Translations under genes and position numbers: made by a program | Notes under the pieces: model-generated | What the model saw: the letters and a program-made list of their open reading frames with translations, nothing else | Told to the model about the DNA's origin: nothing | Database searches by the model: none | NCBI RefSeq assembly: GCF_018383585.1 | Contig: NZ_JAHAMK010000003.1 | Location: 62,001-126,000 of the forward strand | DNA length: 64,000 nucleotides | Source of the DNA: Microvirga sp. 3-52 | GTDB taxonomy: Bacteria; Pseudomonadota; Alphaproteobacteria; Rhizobiales; Beijerinckiaceae | Direction of reading: 5' to 3' | Shown here: piece by piece, positions 49,046-57,529 of the stretch | Layout: each line of letters begins with the position of its first letter | Numbering within the stretch: position 1 is the stretch's first letter

Positions 49046-49537
49046 ATGCCGGCAGGCATAGGACAGGAATTGGTGGCGCTTCTGCCTCGGTTGAGGCGCT
49101 TTGCATTGGTGCTTTGCCGCTCACAGCCCCTTGCGGACGATCTCGTTCAGGGGGCTTGCGAGCGCGCGCTCGCCAATGCGGGAAGCTGGACACCGGGGAC
49201 CAAGTTCGACGCATGGATGTTCCGCATTCTCCGCAACTACTGGATCGATCACCTGAGACGGATGAGAACCGAAGGGATGATGGAAGACATATCGATGCAG
49301 ACGCAGCTTGTCGGGGACGCGGGTGAGGGGCCGATCCTGAGCCGGCTGGTTCTGTCCGAGGTCCAACGCGCCATCGATAGCCTGCCTCAAGAGCAGCGGG
49401 AGGTTCTCGTCCTCGTGTGTGCCGAAGATCTCAGCTACCGGGAGGCCGCCGAGATCCTGGACGTTCCTATCGGGACCGTCATGAGTCGGCTTGCACGGGC
49501 GCGCAGGCGGCTGATGGAGATGACGGCCGCTGCCTAA
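49046..49537 (+). CDS. ECF sigma factor
   Basis: 163 residues. Region 2 (about 10-75) includes L-A-D-D-L-V-Q-G-A-C-E-R-A and the W-M-F-R-I-L-R-N-Y -10 binding helix. Region 4 (about 105-155) has L-P-Q-E-Q-R-E-V-L-V-L-V and the helix-turn-helix S-Y-R-E-A-A-E-I-L-D-V-P-I-G-T-V-M-S-R. It is followed 32 bases later by a membrane anti-sigma. It is not a canonical EcfG neighbourhood because no nepR or phyR is present. Confidence 0.92.
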   Translation: MPAGIGQELVALLPRLRRFALVLCRSQPLADDLVQGACERALANAGSWTPGTKFDAWMFRILRNYWIDHLRRMRTEGMMEDISMQTQLVGDAGEGPILSRLVLSEVQRAIDSLPQEQREVLVLVCAEDLSYREAAEILDVPIGTVMSRLARARRRLMEMTAAA

Positions 49538-49569
49538 GTGCTGAGGAAAGCAAGAGCGGAGCAATATGA

Positions 49570-50325
49570 ATGTCCCAGCTACATCTCACCGATGAGATCC
49601 TGATGGCCTTTGCAGACGGTGAACTTGAGGAGCCTACGGCTGCTGCAGTTGCCAAAGCGATGGCGGAGGATCCGACCGTGGCCAAGCGGATCATGGATTT
49701 CCAGCAGAGTCGCCGTTTAACCCGGTCAGCCTTTTCCATGGCCTTGATGCCCGATGTCCCGCCCGAATTGCAGGCCGCCGTATTGGCTCAGGTCGCGTCC
49801 TATGAAGCCGACGGAGATTCGAAGGCAGGCTCGGACATCAAGCCGCCGCAAGACGCATGGATCAGGCGAAAGAGGCCATTCATGCAAATGGCTTTGGCAG
49901 CGTCCCTTGCTGCCATCGCGCTCGCCTTGGGCTATTTCGTGGGCTGGCAAGCCGAACCGGGGACAGGCGGTCTGATAGCGCAGTTGGAGAGCCCTCTCGT
50001 CCACCATGAGTTGAACAGCAGCGCGTCTGGCAAAGATGTGGAACTGCCATTCGGTCGTATGCGGGTGATTTCGACCTACCGCCTCGCGAACGGCTCCTTA
50101 TGCCGTGAATTCCAACTCCGGTCTTCGACCGAGGCAGCGGAAGCCGTTGCTTGCCGCAACAGTCATTGGAACGCGACCTTCGCCTTGGCGAGTCCTATCA
50201 GCGACGCCGGATACACCCCGAGCGGCGGAGGTGACCCGATGGCGGCGTACTTGCAGAGCATCGGCGCAGGTCAGCCTCTCGTGGACGAGGCGGAAGCCAA
50301 GGCTCTGGCCGAGGCCGGCCGCTAA
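49570..50325 (+). CDS. Membrane anti-sigma factor
   Basis: 251 residues. The N-terminal cytoplasmic domain (1-100) has the anti-sigma look (L-M-A-F-A-D-G-E-L), but the zinc motif H-x3-C-x2-C is absent. One membrane helix is at about 104-126, and a periplasmic domain of 125 residues follows. It should hold the ECF sigma until an envelope signal arrives. Confidence 0.8.
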   Translation: MSQLHLTDEILMAFADGELEEPTAAAVAKAMAEDPTVAKRIMDFQQSRRLTRSAFSMALMPDVPPELQAAVLAQVASYEADGDSKAGSDIKPPQDAWIRRKRPFMQMALAASLAAIALALGYFVGWQAEPGTGGLIAQLESPLVHHELNSSASGKDVELPFGRMRVISTYRLANGSLCREFQLRSSTEAAEAVACRNSHWNATFALASPISDAGYTPSGGGDPMAAYLQSIGAGQPLVDEAEAKALAEAGR

Positions 50326-50390
50326 GCCGTAGGCCTCAGGCCCTTCCAGTGCGGATGCGGGACTGTCTTGAGAATTCTTCTAGAAAGAGT

Positions 50391-50416
50391 GGAATAATAC
50401 CGCGAGCCGCTTCGTT
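50391..50416 (+). promoter_or_regulatory. ECF-type promoter candidate before the second DUF1236 gene
   Basis: GGAAT (50391-50395), 17 bases, CGTT (50413-50416), 35 bases before the gene. It is identical in both boxes and spacing to the site before the sigma gene. Confidence 0.6.
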
Positions 50417-50450
50417 CTCTGTCTAGTCTGACGAGTGATAGAGGATGAGC

Positions 50451-50804
50451 ATGAGAGCCGCGTATCATCTGGCTTTTGCCGTGTTCTCTGTAGGCACTGT
50501 TGCGACGCCCACATCGGCGCCGAATGCGACTGATCCGATCGCGACGACATCGACAATCCAACCGCATGTGATTCCCGATACTGTTCGTAACATCGCTGCG
50601 GATCTTTCTGCGAGGCTGAATGGGAAGCAGGAGAGTTTCCCGGCGACCCACCTCAACCAAGAGATTTCTGTTGGAGAGAGCCTCTCCGAGATGGTCGAAC
50701 TGCACCCGATCCCGAAGCATGAAACCTATCGCTATGCCATCATGGACGGTCATCGTGTGATCGTCGATGCGGGGTCGCGGAAGATTGTCTACGTCATACA
50801 ATGA
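50451..50804 (+). CDS. DUF1236-like secreted protein, second copy
   Basis: 117 residues from ATG 50451, chosen over ATG 50445 because GAGG lies six bases before it. It has a short signal peptide, a Thr/Pro-rich stretch, and a C-terminal DUF1236 domain (Y-R-Y-A-I-M-D-G-H-R-V-I-V-D-A ... K-I-V-Y-V-I), like the copy at 48423 but without the glycine-rich segment. It is a likely target of the ECF sigma. Confidence 0.8.
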   Translation: MRAAYHLAFAVFSVGTVATPTSAPNATDPIATTSTIQPHVIPDTVRNIAADLSARLNGKQESFPATHLNQEISVGESLSEMVELHPIPKHETYRYAIMDGHRVIVDAGSRKIVYVIQ

Positions 50805-50864
50805 GAGCCTGGAGCCTGCGTAATAAGGAAGAATAATTCTGCTCGAAGGAAAGGCGGAAAAATC

Positions 50865-51596
50865 ATGTCATTGCATAGCGCAAATGGGTCACATCCAGAG
50901 TTTGACAGCAGAGGCGGCTCCTCGGCCGTCGTCTTTCCCGTCTGCACCAATCCGTTGCTTCGCCTTGGACTGGAAAGTATCCTTTCCGAGACAGTTTTTG
51001 TCGTGTGGCACGACATCATTGATGGATTCTCAAGCCCACCGGCTATCGAAAACGGATTGTCCGCTCTCTTCATTATTGATGCAAGCAGCTTCCCCAGCGG
51101 AGCCATCGATCTGGTCCGACGGTTGAAAAATCATGCTCCTGCTGCAAGGATCGTCATGTTGGCAGATGCCTTCGATCCAGACATTGTGCCTTCCGCCTGG
51201 GATGCAGGAGTTCACGGTTTCTGTCTATCGACGCAGAAACAGGATGTGCTCGTCAAATCACTCGAATTGGTGATGTTGGGGGAGATTATTCTTCCCGCAA
51301 CAATTGTCCTTCCGATTGCAGGGGCGGGTGCACACAGCGCTCGCCATAGGCCCGAAGAGGGCCTGTTTGACCAGAAAATCAATGGCCATCAAAGCCGAAA
51401 GCTATCCAGCCGGGAAGCGCAAATCTTGACCTGTCTGAGGGATGGGGCACCCAACAAGGTCATTGCACGCAAGCTCAATTTGTCCGAGGCCACAGTGAAG
51501 GTCCACGTCAAAGCCATTCTGAAGAAGATCGGGGCTAGCAACCGCACCCAGGCTGCGCTCTGGGCGACGCGATACGTCTCGACAGCCGCAACGTGA
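50865..51596 (+). CDS. LuxR-family regulator with an atypical receiver
   Basis: 243 residues. The N-terminal receiver-like domain keeps an Asp in F-I-I-D-A-S near 71 but lacks the acidic pair (V-F-P-V-C-T-N-P where D-D is expected), so normal phosphorylation is doubtful. The C-terminal LuxR helix-turn-helix is at about 178-240 (L-S-S-R-E-A-Q-I-L and N-L-S-E-A-T-V-K-V-H-V-K). Targets unknown. Confidence 0.85.
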   Translation: MSLHSANGSHPEFDSRGGSSAVVFPVCTNPLLRLGLESILSETVFVVWHDIIDGFSSPPAIENGLSALFIIDASSFPSGAIDLVRRLKNHAPAARIVMLADAFDPDIVPSAWDAGVHGFCLSTQKQDVLVKSLELVMLGEIILPATIVLPIAGAGAHSARHRPEEGLFDQKINGHQSRKLSSREAQILTCLRDGAPNKVIARKLNLSEATVKVHVKAILKKIGASNRTQAALWATRYVSTAAT

Positions 51597-51662
51597 TTGT
51601 AGTCTGGAGGGCCTGTATTCGTCGACTTCCGCTGATGGGCTGAAGAAGCGGCTCTCCACACT

Positions 51663-52385
51663 CTAGCCTCTCACATAGCCAGGATACTTCGCTTTGATCT
51701 CATCCACATGAGACAAGGTGCCGGAGAGGTGCTGCCGCAGGTGCTTCTGCGCTTCTTCCGGATCCCCATCCGCAATCGCCTGCACGATCAGCCTGTGATG
51801 CTTCACGATGTCCTGAGCCTTGCCCGGGGTCGGAAGGTGAAGACGGCGGAGGCGGTCGATATGTCCGCTGCGGCTGCGCACGAGAATCCAGAGGTCGTTC
51901 ATTCGGGCGGCTTCGTAGAGGTGCTGATGGAAGGCCTGATCGGCTGCGGCAAATGCTTCGAAGTCTTCCGCTTCCATGAGGGCCTGCTGCTGCGCGAGAA
52001 ATCCCTGAAGCCTGGCGATCAGCCGAGGGTCTGGAGTGAGCGCCAGGCTCCGGACGATCTCGAGCTCCAGGGAACGCCGTAGGAAATGCGCCTGATGCGC
52101 AAGCGTAAGATCGATGGGGCTCACGACAGTCGCATGCTGCGGGAAAATATCGACCAGTCCATCTTCCTGAAGCCTTAGGAGGGCATCACGGATCGGGGTC
52201 GAGCTGAGACCGAATTCCTGCTGGAGGGTGAGCCGGTTCAGGACGGTTCCGGGGGCCAAGCTGAGGGAAATGATCATTTCCCTCAGCCGCTCGAATACTT
52301 GAGGCGCGGCTTGGCGACCGCGCTCGAGACGGTCTGTCGCTATGGTTGATATATGTTGGCTGAGGGCAGGGCGAGGGGGTGCCAT
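51663..52385 (-). CDS. GntR-family (FCD) regulator of the damaged sugar-acid operon
   Basis: 240 residues from ATG 52385. The helix-turn-helix is at about 25-95 (F-G-L-S-S-T-P-I-R-D-A-L-L-R-L), and the FCD domain at 100-235 has A-D-Q-A-F-H-Q-H. It diverges from the chimeric gene at 52531, with the palindrome 52440-52455 in between. Confidence 0.88.
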   Translation of the reverse strand: MAPPRPALSQHISTIATDRLERGRQAAPQVFERLREMIISLSLAPGTVLNRLTLQQEFGLSSTPIRDALLRLQEDGLVDIFPQHATVVSPIDLTLAHQAHFLRRSLELEIVRSLALTPDPRLIARLQGFLAQQQALMEAEDFEAFAAADQAFHQHLYEAARMNDLWILVRSRSGHIDRLRRLHLPTPGKAQDIVKHHRLIVQAIADGDPEEAQKHLRQHLSGTLSHVDEIKAKYPGYVRG

Positions 52386-52439
52386 TCGGAAGAACCTGAA
52401 CTTTCGTCGACCTTTTCTATACCACACTTGTGCCGAATG

Positions 52440-52455
52440 CACTAATGCATTAGTG
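52440..52455. promoter_or_regulatory. Palindromic operator, probable GntR site
   Basis: CACTAATGCATTAGTG is a perfect 16-bp palindrome; with one mismatch it extends to 22 bp (52437-52458). It lies in the divergent promoter 55 bases before the regulator start, the usual place for a GntR operator. Confidence 0.7.
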
Positions 52456-52530
52456 TATAAGGCGTCGACCGGACGGCCGATCCTTGGCCATGAAGGCTCC
52501 CGTCAAGAGGAGCCATTTCGAGGAAGCACC

Positions 52531-53241
52531 ATGAAGAAGCAGATGAGGCGCCTCTGCGCCGGCGTGGCGGCTGCCGTCGGGTTATTTGACATCGCAAGCA
52601 ATGCCTCGGCGCAGCAGAAGAACGAAGTTTCCATCACCCGCCAGCCCGGCATTATCTATTTGCCGACCCACATCATCGAAAAGCAGCAGCTTATCGAGAA
52701 GCATGCTGCCTGGCTCGGCTTGCCCGAGGTGGAGATCAAATGGGTCACTTTCAGTGGCGGCGGAGCACAGACGAATGCGCTCCTTTCCGGTGGTGTCGAC
52801 ATGGTGAATACCGGCGTCGGCAATGCGGGGCCTCAGGGTGGTCCCAGCATGCCGGAATGGGGCATGCTGCCGATCCCGAAGAAGTTGGTGAAATAGGGTG
52901 TGCGTGACATGCTGCGCCTGTCGGATGCCCGTATGAGCGGCACGAGCTATGGCGCCTGCATCCTGCATGTTTCGCTGGAGGCCTATATCGGAGGGCCTCT
53001 TGCATTGGTGAGGACCGGCGACATGATCTCGGTGGATGTGGCGGAGCGCACCATCAGCCTCCATGTCTCCGACGAGGAGCCCGAGCGCCGCCGCGCCGCC
53101 TGGGCCAGTCCCGAGCCCCGATTCGAGCGCGGTTATGGCTGGATGTTTACGCGGCACATCAAGCAGGCTCACGAGGGCTGCGACTTCGACTTTTTGGAAA
53201 CGAGCTTCGGTGCGCCCACCGGCGAGCCCGCCATCTACTGA
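52531..53241 (+). pseudogene. Deletion chimera of a NitT/TauT-type binding protein and an IlvD/Edd-type dehydratase
   Basis: The first 97 codons (signal peptide, then S-I-T-R-Q-P-G-I-I-Y-L-P-T-H) are the N-terminus of an ABC binding protein of the NitT/TauT type, reaching N-T-G-V-G-N. From residue 99 the frame becomes the C-terminal part of a dihydroxyacid/sugar-acid dehydratase (G-P-Q-G-G-P-S-M-P-E-W-G-M-L-P, and later S-D-A-R-M-S-G-T-S-Y-G). The frame is continuous through the join, but TAG at 52894-52896 replaces the usual Gln and stops it. After the stop the dehydratase frame runs to 53241. A deletion of the rest of both genes and any between them, then a nonsense mutation, explains this. 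Confidence 0.8.
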
Positions 53242-53256
53242 CATCTGGAGAGGATC

Positions 53257-53976
53257 ATGACCACACTGAAACCGGAAACCCGCGAGAAGCTCAAGACCGT
53301 CAGCACGGCGACGTTGTGCACCGCTCTTTATAAGCGCGGCCTGCGCAACCAGTTCATCCAGGATGTTCGCCCGCTCAATCCCAGCCTTGGTAATATGGTG
53401 GGAGAGGCTTTCACCCTCCGTTATATTCCGGCGCGTGAGGATCTAAACCCGATCAGCGTGTTCCAGGATCGTGCCCATCCCCAGCGCAAGGCCGTCGAAG
53501 AATGCCCGCCGGGCGCCGTCATGGTGATCGACAGCCGCAAGGATGCCCGCTCGGCCTCGGCCGGCGGCATTCTGGTGTCTCGCCTGATGAAGCGCGGCGT
53601 CGCCGGCGTCGTGACCGACGGCGGCTTTCGGGATTCGCCCGAGATCGCGCTGCTCGATATGCCCGCCTATCACAACCGCCCGTCGGCGCCGACCAACCTC
53701 ACACATCACCAGGCGCTCGACATCAATGTTCCCATCGGCTGTGGCGACGTGCCGGTATGGCCTGGTGACGTTGTCGTCGGCGATGGCGAAGGTGTGGTGG
53801 TCATTCCGGCGCATCTGGCGGATGAGATCGCCAGCGAGGCCGTCGAGATGACTGCGTTCGAGGATTTCGTCCAGGAGGAGGTGCTGAAGGGCCGCTCCAT
53901 CCTGGGCCTCTACCCGCCGACGGATGAGCAGAGCAACATCGACTTCGCTGCCTGGCGTAAAGCAAAAGGCCGCTGA
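53257..53976 (+). CDS. RraA-like protein (4-hydroxy-4-methyl-2-oxoglutarate aldolase fold)
   Basis: 239 residues. The fold motif V-V-T-D-G-G-F-R-D-S near residue 121 holds the metal-binding Asp and Arg. In catabolic operons such proteins act as aldolases or decarboxylases on oxoacids rather than RNase E regulators. It lies 15 bases after the damaged dehydratase. Confidence 0.82.
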   Translation: MTTLKPETREKLKTVSTATLCTALYKRGLRNQFIQDVRPLNPSLGNMVGEAFTLRYIPAREDLNPISVFQDRAHPQRKAVEECPPGAVMVIDSRKDARSASAGGILVSRLMKRGVAGVVTDGGFRDSPEIALLDMPAYHNRPSAPTNLTHHQALDINVPIGCGDVPVWPGDVVVGDGEGVVVIPAHLADEIASEAVEMTAFEDFVQEEVLKGRSILGLYPPTDEQSNIDFAAWRKAKGR

Positions 53977-54079
53977 TATGTGAGGAGAGCCGGCGCGCCG
54001 CACGTTGTGCCGTTTCCCTTTTGACGAAAACCGGTCCTGCAAGCTACAACATCAAGCCAGTGATTTCCCAGGAGGCGAG

Positions 54080-54859
54080 ATGAAGCCGAACAAGATCAAG
54101 TCGCTCTGGGCGGACGGCAAGCCTGTTCTGAATGGCTGGCTGTCGATCGCAAATGCCTTCACGGCCGAAATCCTGGCGGAGCAGGGTTATGATTCCATCA
54201 CAATCGACCTGCAGCATGGGGTCATCGACTACCAGGCTGCGGTCGGCATGCTGCAGGCCATGCGTGCCAGTGATGTCATGCCCCTCGTGCGTGTCCCCTG
54301 GCTCGATCCTGCCGCCATCATGAAGGTTCTCGATGCCGGAGCCTATGGCGTGATCTGTCCCATGATCAACAATCGCGCCGAAGCCGCAGAACTCGTCTCG
54401 TATGTCCGCTATCCGCCAAGCGGAACCCGCAGTCTCGGACCGACCCGCGCCAATTTCTCGGCAGGATCGAACTATGCGGCCGAAGCCGACGACAACATCC
54501 TGTGCTTTGCGATGATCGAGACGGCGGAAGCATTTCGGAACGTCGAGGAAATCGTTTCGACGCCGGGATTGGATGGGGTCTATATCGGCCCCGCTGATTT
54601 GACCCTCGGACTGACGGGCAGGCGCTACCCCGTTGGTTTCGACCGGGAAGAGCCGGAGATGGTCGATGCCATTCAGAGCATTCTGGCCAAGGCCCACAAA
54701 GCCGGTATCCGTGCCGCACTTCACTGCGGAACGCCGAGCTATGCGGCAAAGGCGGCAGGGTGGGGCTTCGACCTTGTGACGCTGCCTAACGACGTCCGCC
54801 TCCTCGCCAGCGCGGCCAGCGCAAGCGTCGCGGAAGCCCGAAAACTCATCAAGAGCTAG
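54080..54859 (+). CDS. HpcH/HpaI-family class II aldolase
   Basis: 259 residues from ATG 54080, with GGAGG upstream. It has D-L-Q-H-G near residue 46, the arginine in V-R-V-P-W near 72, the metal Glu in M-I-E-T-A-E near 146, and Asp in Y-I-G-P-A-D-L near 172. Members cleave 2-oxo-3-deoxy sugar acids or 4-hydroxy-2-oxo acids to pyruvate and an aldehyde. With the broken dehydratase it would form a 2-keto-3-deoxy acid route. Confidence 0.85.
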   Translation: MKPNKIKSLWADGKPVLNGWLSIANAFTAEILAEQGYDSITIDLQHGVIDYQAAVGMLQAMRASDVMPLVRVPWLDPAAIMKVLDAGAYGVICPMINNRAEAAELVSYVRYPPSGTRSLGPTRANFSAGSNYAAEADDNILCFAMIETAEAFRNVEEIVSTPGLDGVYIGPADLTLGLTGRRYPVGFDREEPEMVDAIQSILAKAHKAGIRAALHCGTPSYAAKAAGWGFDLVTLPNDVRLLASAASASVAEARKLIKS

Positions 54860-54894
54860 AGGGCTTGGGGCCAACTCTCAGTCGATGGTCGGCG

Positions 54895-56790
54895 TTAAAG
54901 CTCCGGCGGTGCAGTCACGGATGTGAGGTGTGTCTGCGAGGCGAGCCGGATAGGTGCGTTTACCGCGCCATAGCCCTGGTAGCTGCGTCTTTCCACGATC
55001 TCGAAGAAGAACCCGCCTTCCATGGTTCTGGTGTAGGCCTGGAAGTACTCGGCGGCGCCTTCCTTGTCATATAGAATGTTGCTCGCCCGTAGCCGTTCTA
55101 CATCCTCCACGGACAAATCCGTTCTCACCTCGAGGTCATCGTAATAGTTCTCTGGGATCGGCAGGAGATCGACTCCATTCGCCCTGAGGCGTTCGACCGT
55201 CGCAAGAATGCTGCCGGTCGCGAGTGCGATATGCTGGACTCCCGACCCGAAGAGATCGCTGAGGAACCGGGACGACAATGTGCGCTGGCTCTGGGATGCA
55301 TTGAGGATCAGCCGCAGCGAGCCGTCCTGTGTTTCGATGGCTTGGCTCTGAACCACGCCGCCTGGATCGATCACTGTTTGAACCGGCGTCTTCCGGACGT
55401 CGAGGAGAGACGTGTAGAACAAAAGCCATGTCAGCATTTCCTCATAATGCATCGATTGGGAAACGTGATCGACCGAACTCAGCCCCGCTCCGGTGAAGTC
55501 ATCGACCTCGGTGGACTGAAAATCCACATCCCAAAGTCGGTCCAGGCCGCTCTTGTGATCAACGAAATACAGGAGACTTCCGCCAAGCCCGCGAACTGCC
55601 GGGATGTTCATCTCGCCCGGCCCCACCGGCTGCTGGAAGGGCTGATCCAGCAGCGTGACCGCCCGCTCCACGGTTCCCGGAGCATCGTCGACACGCAGAG
55701 CGAGGGCACAGACGGATGTGCCATGTGTGATGTTGAAGGAATGGGCGAAGCCCTCCTTGTCCGCATTGACAACGATGTTGATGTCGCCCTGCCGCCAATG
55801 GGTTACAGCCTTGGAACGGTGAATGCCTGCCTTCCGGAAACCGAGCCCGCTCAACGTCCGCTCCAAGTCCACGACGCCCCGCTCGTCGACGGCGAACTCG
55901 ACGAACTCGACGCCGGAACAAGCAGCCTTGGGCCGCAGGGCTGGAAGATCGGGAGAAGCCGCTCCTGTCCGCCGACGCAACTCATCGAGCGTGACGATCA
56001 AGGACCGGTGTCCATCAACGGCGACGCTGCGCGCCGAGCCCGCCCGGAAACGGTCGTTGAAGATCTCCAGAGACAGGAGCCCATCGAATCCGGTCGCGTT
56101 CAGCGCAAGCATGAAATCGTCGATAGGAAGATCGCCTTGCCCCGGGAAACAGCGATAGTGCCGACTCCAGGACAGGTAATCCATGTCAAGCTTCGGGGCA
56201 TCGGCCATCTGCACGAGAAAGATCCGGTCCGGTGGGATAGAGCGGATTGCCGACAGATCCGTTCCGCGTGCAAGCACATGGAAGGAATCGAGCACCAGGC
56301 CGATCGCCGGATGATTCGCGCGCCGCACGACCTCCCAGGCGTCACGGTAATCGTGGATGTGCCATCCCCACGAGAGAGCTTCGAAGGCGACGCGCATGCC
56401 TCGTTTTGCGGCACGCTCGCCGAGTTCATGAAAATCGGCCGCCGCCCGCTCGATGCCGCCGAGGGAATCCGGAGAGACGTTGCTGCATACCATCAGGAGA
56501 TCGCAGCCGAGTTCTTCCATGACGTCGAACTTGCGTTCGGCGCGGGCGAACACCTTGGAACGCTGCGGTTCGGGCATGCCTTCGAAGTCGCGGAACGGCT
56601 GGAACGTGATGGTCTCGAGCCCGAGGCCCTCGATCATGCGCCGTGCTTCAGCGGGTGTGCCGTTGAAGGACAGGAGATCGTTCTCGAAGATCTCCACGCC
56701 CTTGAATTGCGCTGCCGCGATGGCCTCGATCTTTTCGCTGAGGGTCCCGCTCAGGCAAACGGTGGCAATAGCTGTGCGCATGCTCCTCAC
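54895..56790 (-). CDS. quiC: 3-dehydroshikimate dehydratase (QuiC-type, two domains)
   Basis: 631 residues from GTG 56790, preceded by AGAGG; ATG 56781 (M-R-T-A-I-A-T-V) matches family N-termini but has a poor ribosome site. The first half (1-275) is an AP-endonuclease-like barrel (E-I-F-E-N-D, A-F-E-A-L-S-W-G, L-V-L-D-S-F-H), and the second (290-600) is a hydroxyphenylpyruvate-dioxygenase-like VOC domain. This fusion is the DSD type that dehydrates 3-dehydroshikimate to protocatechuate. The neighbours AroQ and AroE fit quinate or shikimate degradation. Confidence 0.88.
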   Translation of the reverse strand: MRSMRTAIATVCLSGTLSEKIEAIAAAQFKGVEIFENDLLSFNGTPAEARRMIEGLGLETITFQPFRDFEGMPEPQRSKVFARAERKFDVMEELGCDLLMVCSNVSPDSLGGIERAAADFHELGERAAKRGMRVAFEALSWGWHIHDYRDAWEVVRRANHPAIGLVLDSFHVLARGTDLSAIRSIPPDRIFLVQMADAPKLDMDYLSWSRHYRCFPGQGDLPIDDFMLALNATGFDGLLSLEIFNDRFRAGSARSVAVDGHRSLIVTLDELRRRTGAASPDLPALRPKAACSGVEFVEFAVDERGVVDLERTLSGLGFRKAGIHRSKAVTHWRQGDINIVVNADKEGFAHSFNITHGTSVCALALRVDDAPGTVERAVTLLDQPFQQPVGPGEMNIPAVRGLGGSLLYFVDHKSGLDRLWDVDFQSTEVDDFTGAGLSSVDHVSQSMHYEEMLTWLLFYTSLLDVRKTPVQTVIDPGGVVQSQAIETQDGSLRLILNASQSQRTLSSRFLSDLFGSGVQHIALATGSILATVERLRANGVDLLPIPENYYDDLEVRTDLSVEDVERLRASNILYDKEGAAEYFQAYTRTMEGGFFFEIVERRSYQGYGAVNAPIRLASQTHLTSVTAPPEL

Positions 56791-56848
56791 TCATTTCCTC
56801 TCGAGGTCTTGGGAGTAGTGCTCATCCAGCCTGCTCCTTCCATCATCA

Positions 56849-57529
56849 TCAGCTGATGGTCCCGGTGGCGAGCGCATGTTCGACGCCACCGGCAACGTGG
56901 CTGCTCAGCACTTCGCAGGCGCGCTTCGCGTCTCGCTCCAGAGCACACTCCATCAGAAGGGCGTGCTCCTGTGCCGCGATCTCGCCGCGGTAGCTCAAGG
57001 CGATCATCTGGTAGCGGAGATACTTGTCGAAGACGGCAGCATGGTTGTCGATCAGCATCTTCGATCCGCAGGCCGAGATCAGTGCCTGATGGAACTGCCA
57101 GTCGTATCGCTTCCATTCCTCGGAATGTGCCCTGTCGCCTCGGGCCATCCGCTCCTCCATCCGGGCGAGCCGGTGGTGGGCGGCGACGACCCGCCCCTCC
57201 CATTCCATGTCACCGGCCCGGAACGACTGTTCCAGCGCCCTGCATTCGAGGAGTTGGCGCAGAGCTGCGATTTCCCTCAGATTCGCAATCGACACGGGAG
57301 CGACCTCGAACCCTTTTTGACCCTCCGCGACCACCAGTCGTTCAGACTGGAGGCGGTTCAGGATTTCACGCAGCGTACTGACGCTGGCTCCGTAATCGGC
57401 TTTCAACCGGTCGAGCTTCAGCTTCTTTCCGGGCGGCAGGCGACCGAACACGATATCGGACCTGATCTTTTGATAGGCGCTTTCCCGGACTGTCGTTGGC
57501 TGTGGAACCACCTGCCCATCATCTATCAT
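56849..57529 (-). CDS. GntR-family (FCD) regulator, copy B of a tandem pair
   Basis: 226 residues from ATG 57529, which overlaps the stop of copy A (ATGA). HTH at about 20-70 (Y-G-A-S-V-S-T-L-R-E-I-L) and FCD with D-W-Q-F-H-Q-A-L. It is very like the next gene throughout, so a duplication is likely. The coupling suggests the two form hetero-oligomers. Confidence 0.88.
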   Translation of the reverse strand: MIDDGQVVPQPTTVRESAYQKIRSDIVFGRLPPGKKLKLDRLKADYGASVSTLREILNRLQSERLVVAEGQKGFEVAPVSIANLREIAALRQLLECRALEQSFRAGDMEWEGRVVAAHHRLARMEERMARGDRAHSEEWKRYDWQFHQALISACGSKMLIDNHAAVFDKYLRYQMIALSYRGEIAAQEHALLMECALERDAKRACEVLSSHVAGGVEHALATGTIS

